Shown here piece after piece: positions 5,960 to 6,429 of a DNA stretch of 6,429 nucleotides. Position 1 is the stretch's first letter; each line of letters begins with the position of its first letter. The notes beneath the pieces were generated by a model. The model worked only from the letters and a program-made list of their open reading frames with translations. It searched no databases and was not told the origin of the DNA. Made by a program: the position numbers and the translations under genes. The stretch comes from Modestobacter sp. (GTDB taxonomy: Bacteria > Actinomycetota > Actinomycetes > Mycobacteriales > Geodermatophilaceae), in NCBI GenBank assembly GCA_025965775.1, contig JAOPWG010000095.1:1-6429 (forward strand). Reading direction: 5' to 3'.

Positions 5960-6429
5960 TCATAAGCAAGAGTCAGGCCGCCGGACGGCAAGCCGAAGTC
6001 TCACAGTCCTAGATGAGCAAGTCCGAAAGGCGCAGTGGTCGTAGGCGATCAGGGATCTTGTAACGGGCTGGCCGGTCGCGCGGTTGTGCCAGATCGCGGC
6101 GGTGAGAGCCAGCAGCCGTTGGGCGATGCGGGCGGTGACTCCGCCGATGGTGCGCCCGCCGTGCAGTTCCAGGTCGAGTTGGCCCTTGAGGGTGTCGTTG
6201 ACCGATTCGATGAGTTGGCGGATCGGTGCGAGCAGCGCCTGGCCGGGCCGGGGCGGCCGGTTGCGGTAGGCCGGGCGCAGCAGGTCCACGCCGCGGGCGT
6301 GCAGGTAGTCGTCCAGTTCGGCGGAGGCGTAGCCCTTGTCGGCGATGAGCAGCAGCCCGGGCCGGGCCGCCAGCAGGTGCCGGTCATGGTCCAAGACGGT
6401 CATCAGCACCTGGCGCTCGTCGAGCTTGG
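5960..6429 (-). CDS. IS982-family DDE transposase, C-terminal part (cut by the right window edge)
   Basis: The frame enters from the right edge and runs to a TGA at 5960-5962, giving 155 visible residues. It begins KLDERQVLMTVLDHD and then shows LIADKGYASAELDDYL, LLRPAYRNRPPRPGQ, IRQLIESVNDTLKGQLDLE, HGGRT, ALTAAIWHN and VTRSLIAYDH, the typical C-terminal half of actinobacterial IS982 transposases. The DDE residues visible are Asp of ADKGY (codon 6338-6340) and Glu of LIESVND (codon 6206-6208), 44 codons apart. The first Asp and the N-terminal half lie outside the window. As I recall, related proteins end at or near the YDH (last codon 6035-6037). Here about 24 further residues follow, so the original stop may be lost. 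The enzyme cuts and joins the ends of its own element. Whether this copy is intact cannot be judged. Confidence 0.88.
   Translation of the reverse strand, partial: KLDERQVLMTVLDHDRHLLAARPGLLLIADKGYASAELDDYLHARGVDLLRPAYRNRPPRPGQALLAPIRQLIESVNDTLKGQLDLELHGGRTIGGVTARIAQRLLALTAAIWHNRATGQPVTRSLIAYDHCAFRTCSSRTVRLRLAVRRPDSCL
5960..6429 (-). mobile_element. 3' portion of an IS982-family insertion sequence
   Basis: The identity rests on the transposase above. The element's downstream end should lie shortly after the YDH codon, between about 5960 and 6031. The 5' half and the other terminal inverted repeat are outside the window, so neither the exact end nor a target-site duplication can be fixed. The unusual sequence at 5960-6030 may be the terminal repeat region or already host DNA. 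Confidence 0.75.

Noticed and set aside
5544..5969. Extension of the membrane protein frame up to a TTG at 5969
   Set aside because: The added translation is Arg/Pro/Gly-rich and overlaps the better coding frame at 5621-5923. It is a shadow upstream of about 5663.
1..6429. tRNA, rRNA, CRISPR array, riboswitch or replication origin
   Set aside because: Looking by eye on both strands I found no cloverleaf, no regularly spaced repeats and no recognisable aptamer or iteron set.

Overview
The window comes from a high-GC actinobacterium. The evidence is the very GC-rich DNA, third codon positions that are almost all G or C in the confident genes, a GTG start, an IS982-type transposase of the actinobacterial kind, and a pyruvate phosphate dikinase lacking most of its C-terminal domain, a form also known from mycobacteria. 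I cannot name a genus.

Layout, left to right. (1) Positions 2-358 (+) hold the end of a gene I do not recognise, running in from the left edge. (2) A strong two-part hairpin at 368-409 separates it from a convergent two-gene operon on the minus strand. Transcription of that operon runs from about 2850 down to 406. First comes a winged-helix-like protein with a helical tail (2187-2795), then a shortened PEP-utilising enzyme of the pyruvate phosphate dikinase family (406-2190). The two genes overlap by a GTGA. A perfect 8+1+8 palindrome sits about 34 bp upstream of the first gene's preferred start and is a candidate operator. (3) Positions 2805-3500 contain no intact gene. They hold the palindrome, a small hairpin and the decayed C-terminal end of a HAD-type phosphatase gene with an internal TAG (2938-3081). 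(4) A second minus-strand pair follows: a membrane protein with a Cys-rich zinc-ribbon-like head (4566-5543), then a subtilisin-family (S8) serine peptidase without a signal peptide (3501-4538), 27 bp apart. (5) At the right edge are a short coding fragment of unknown family (5621-5923) and the 3' part of an IS982-family insertion sequence (5960-6429), cut by the window edge. The IS abuts the fragment and may have truncated it.

How the genes may work together. The two operons look like separate functions. The dikinase pair suggests phosphotransfer chemistry with a co-translated DNA-binding or adaptor partner. The peptidase pair suggests a membrane-linked sensor with a cytosolic protease. It is the least explained part of the window and the best candidate for an undescribed system, although its function is only inferred. 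The HAD relic, the IS and the gene fragment mark 2.8-3.5 kb and 5.6-6.4 kb as recently rearranged DNA.
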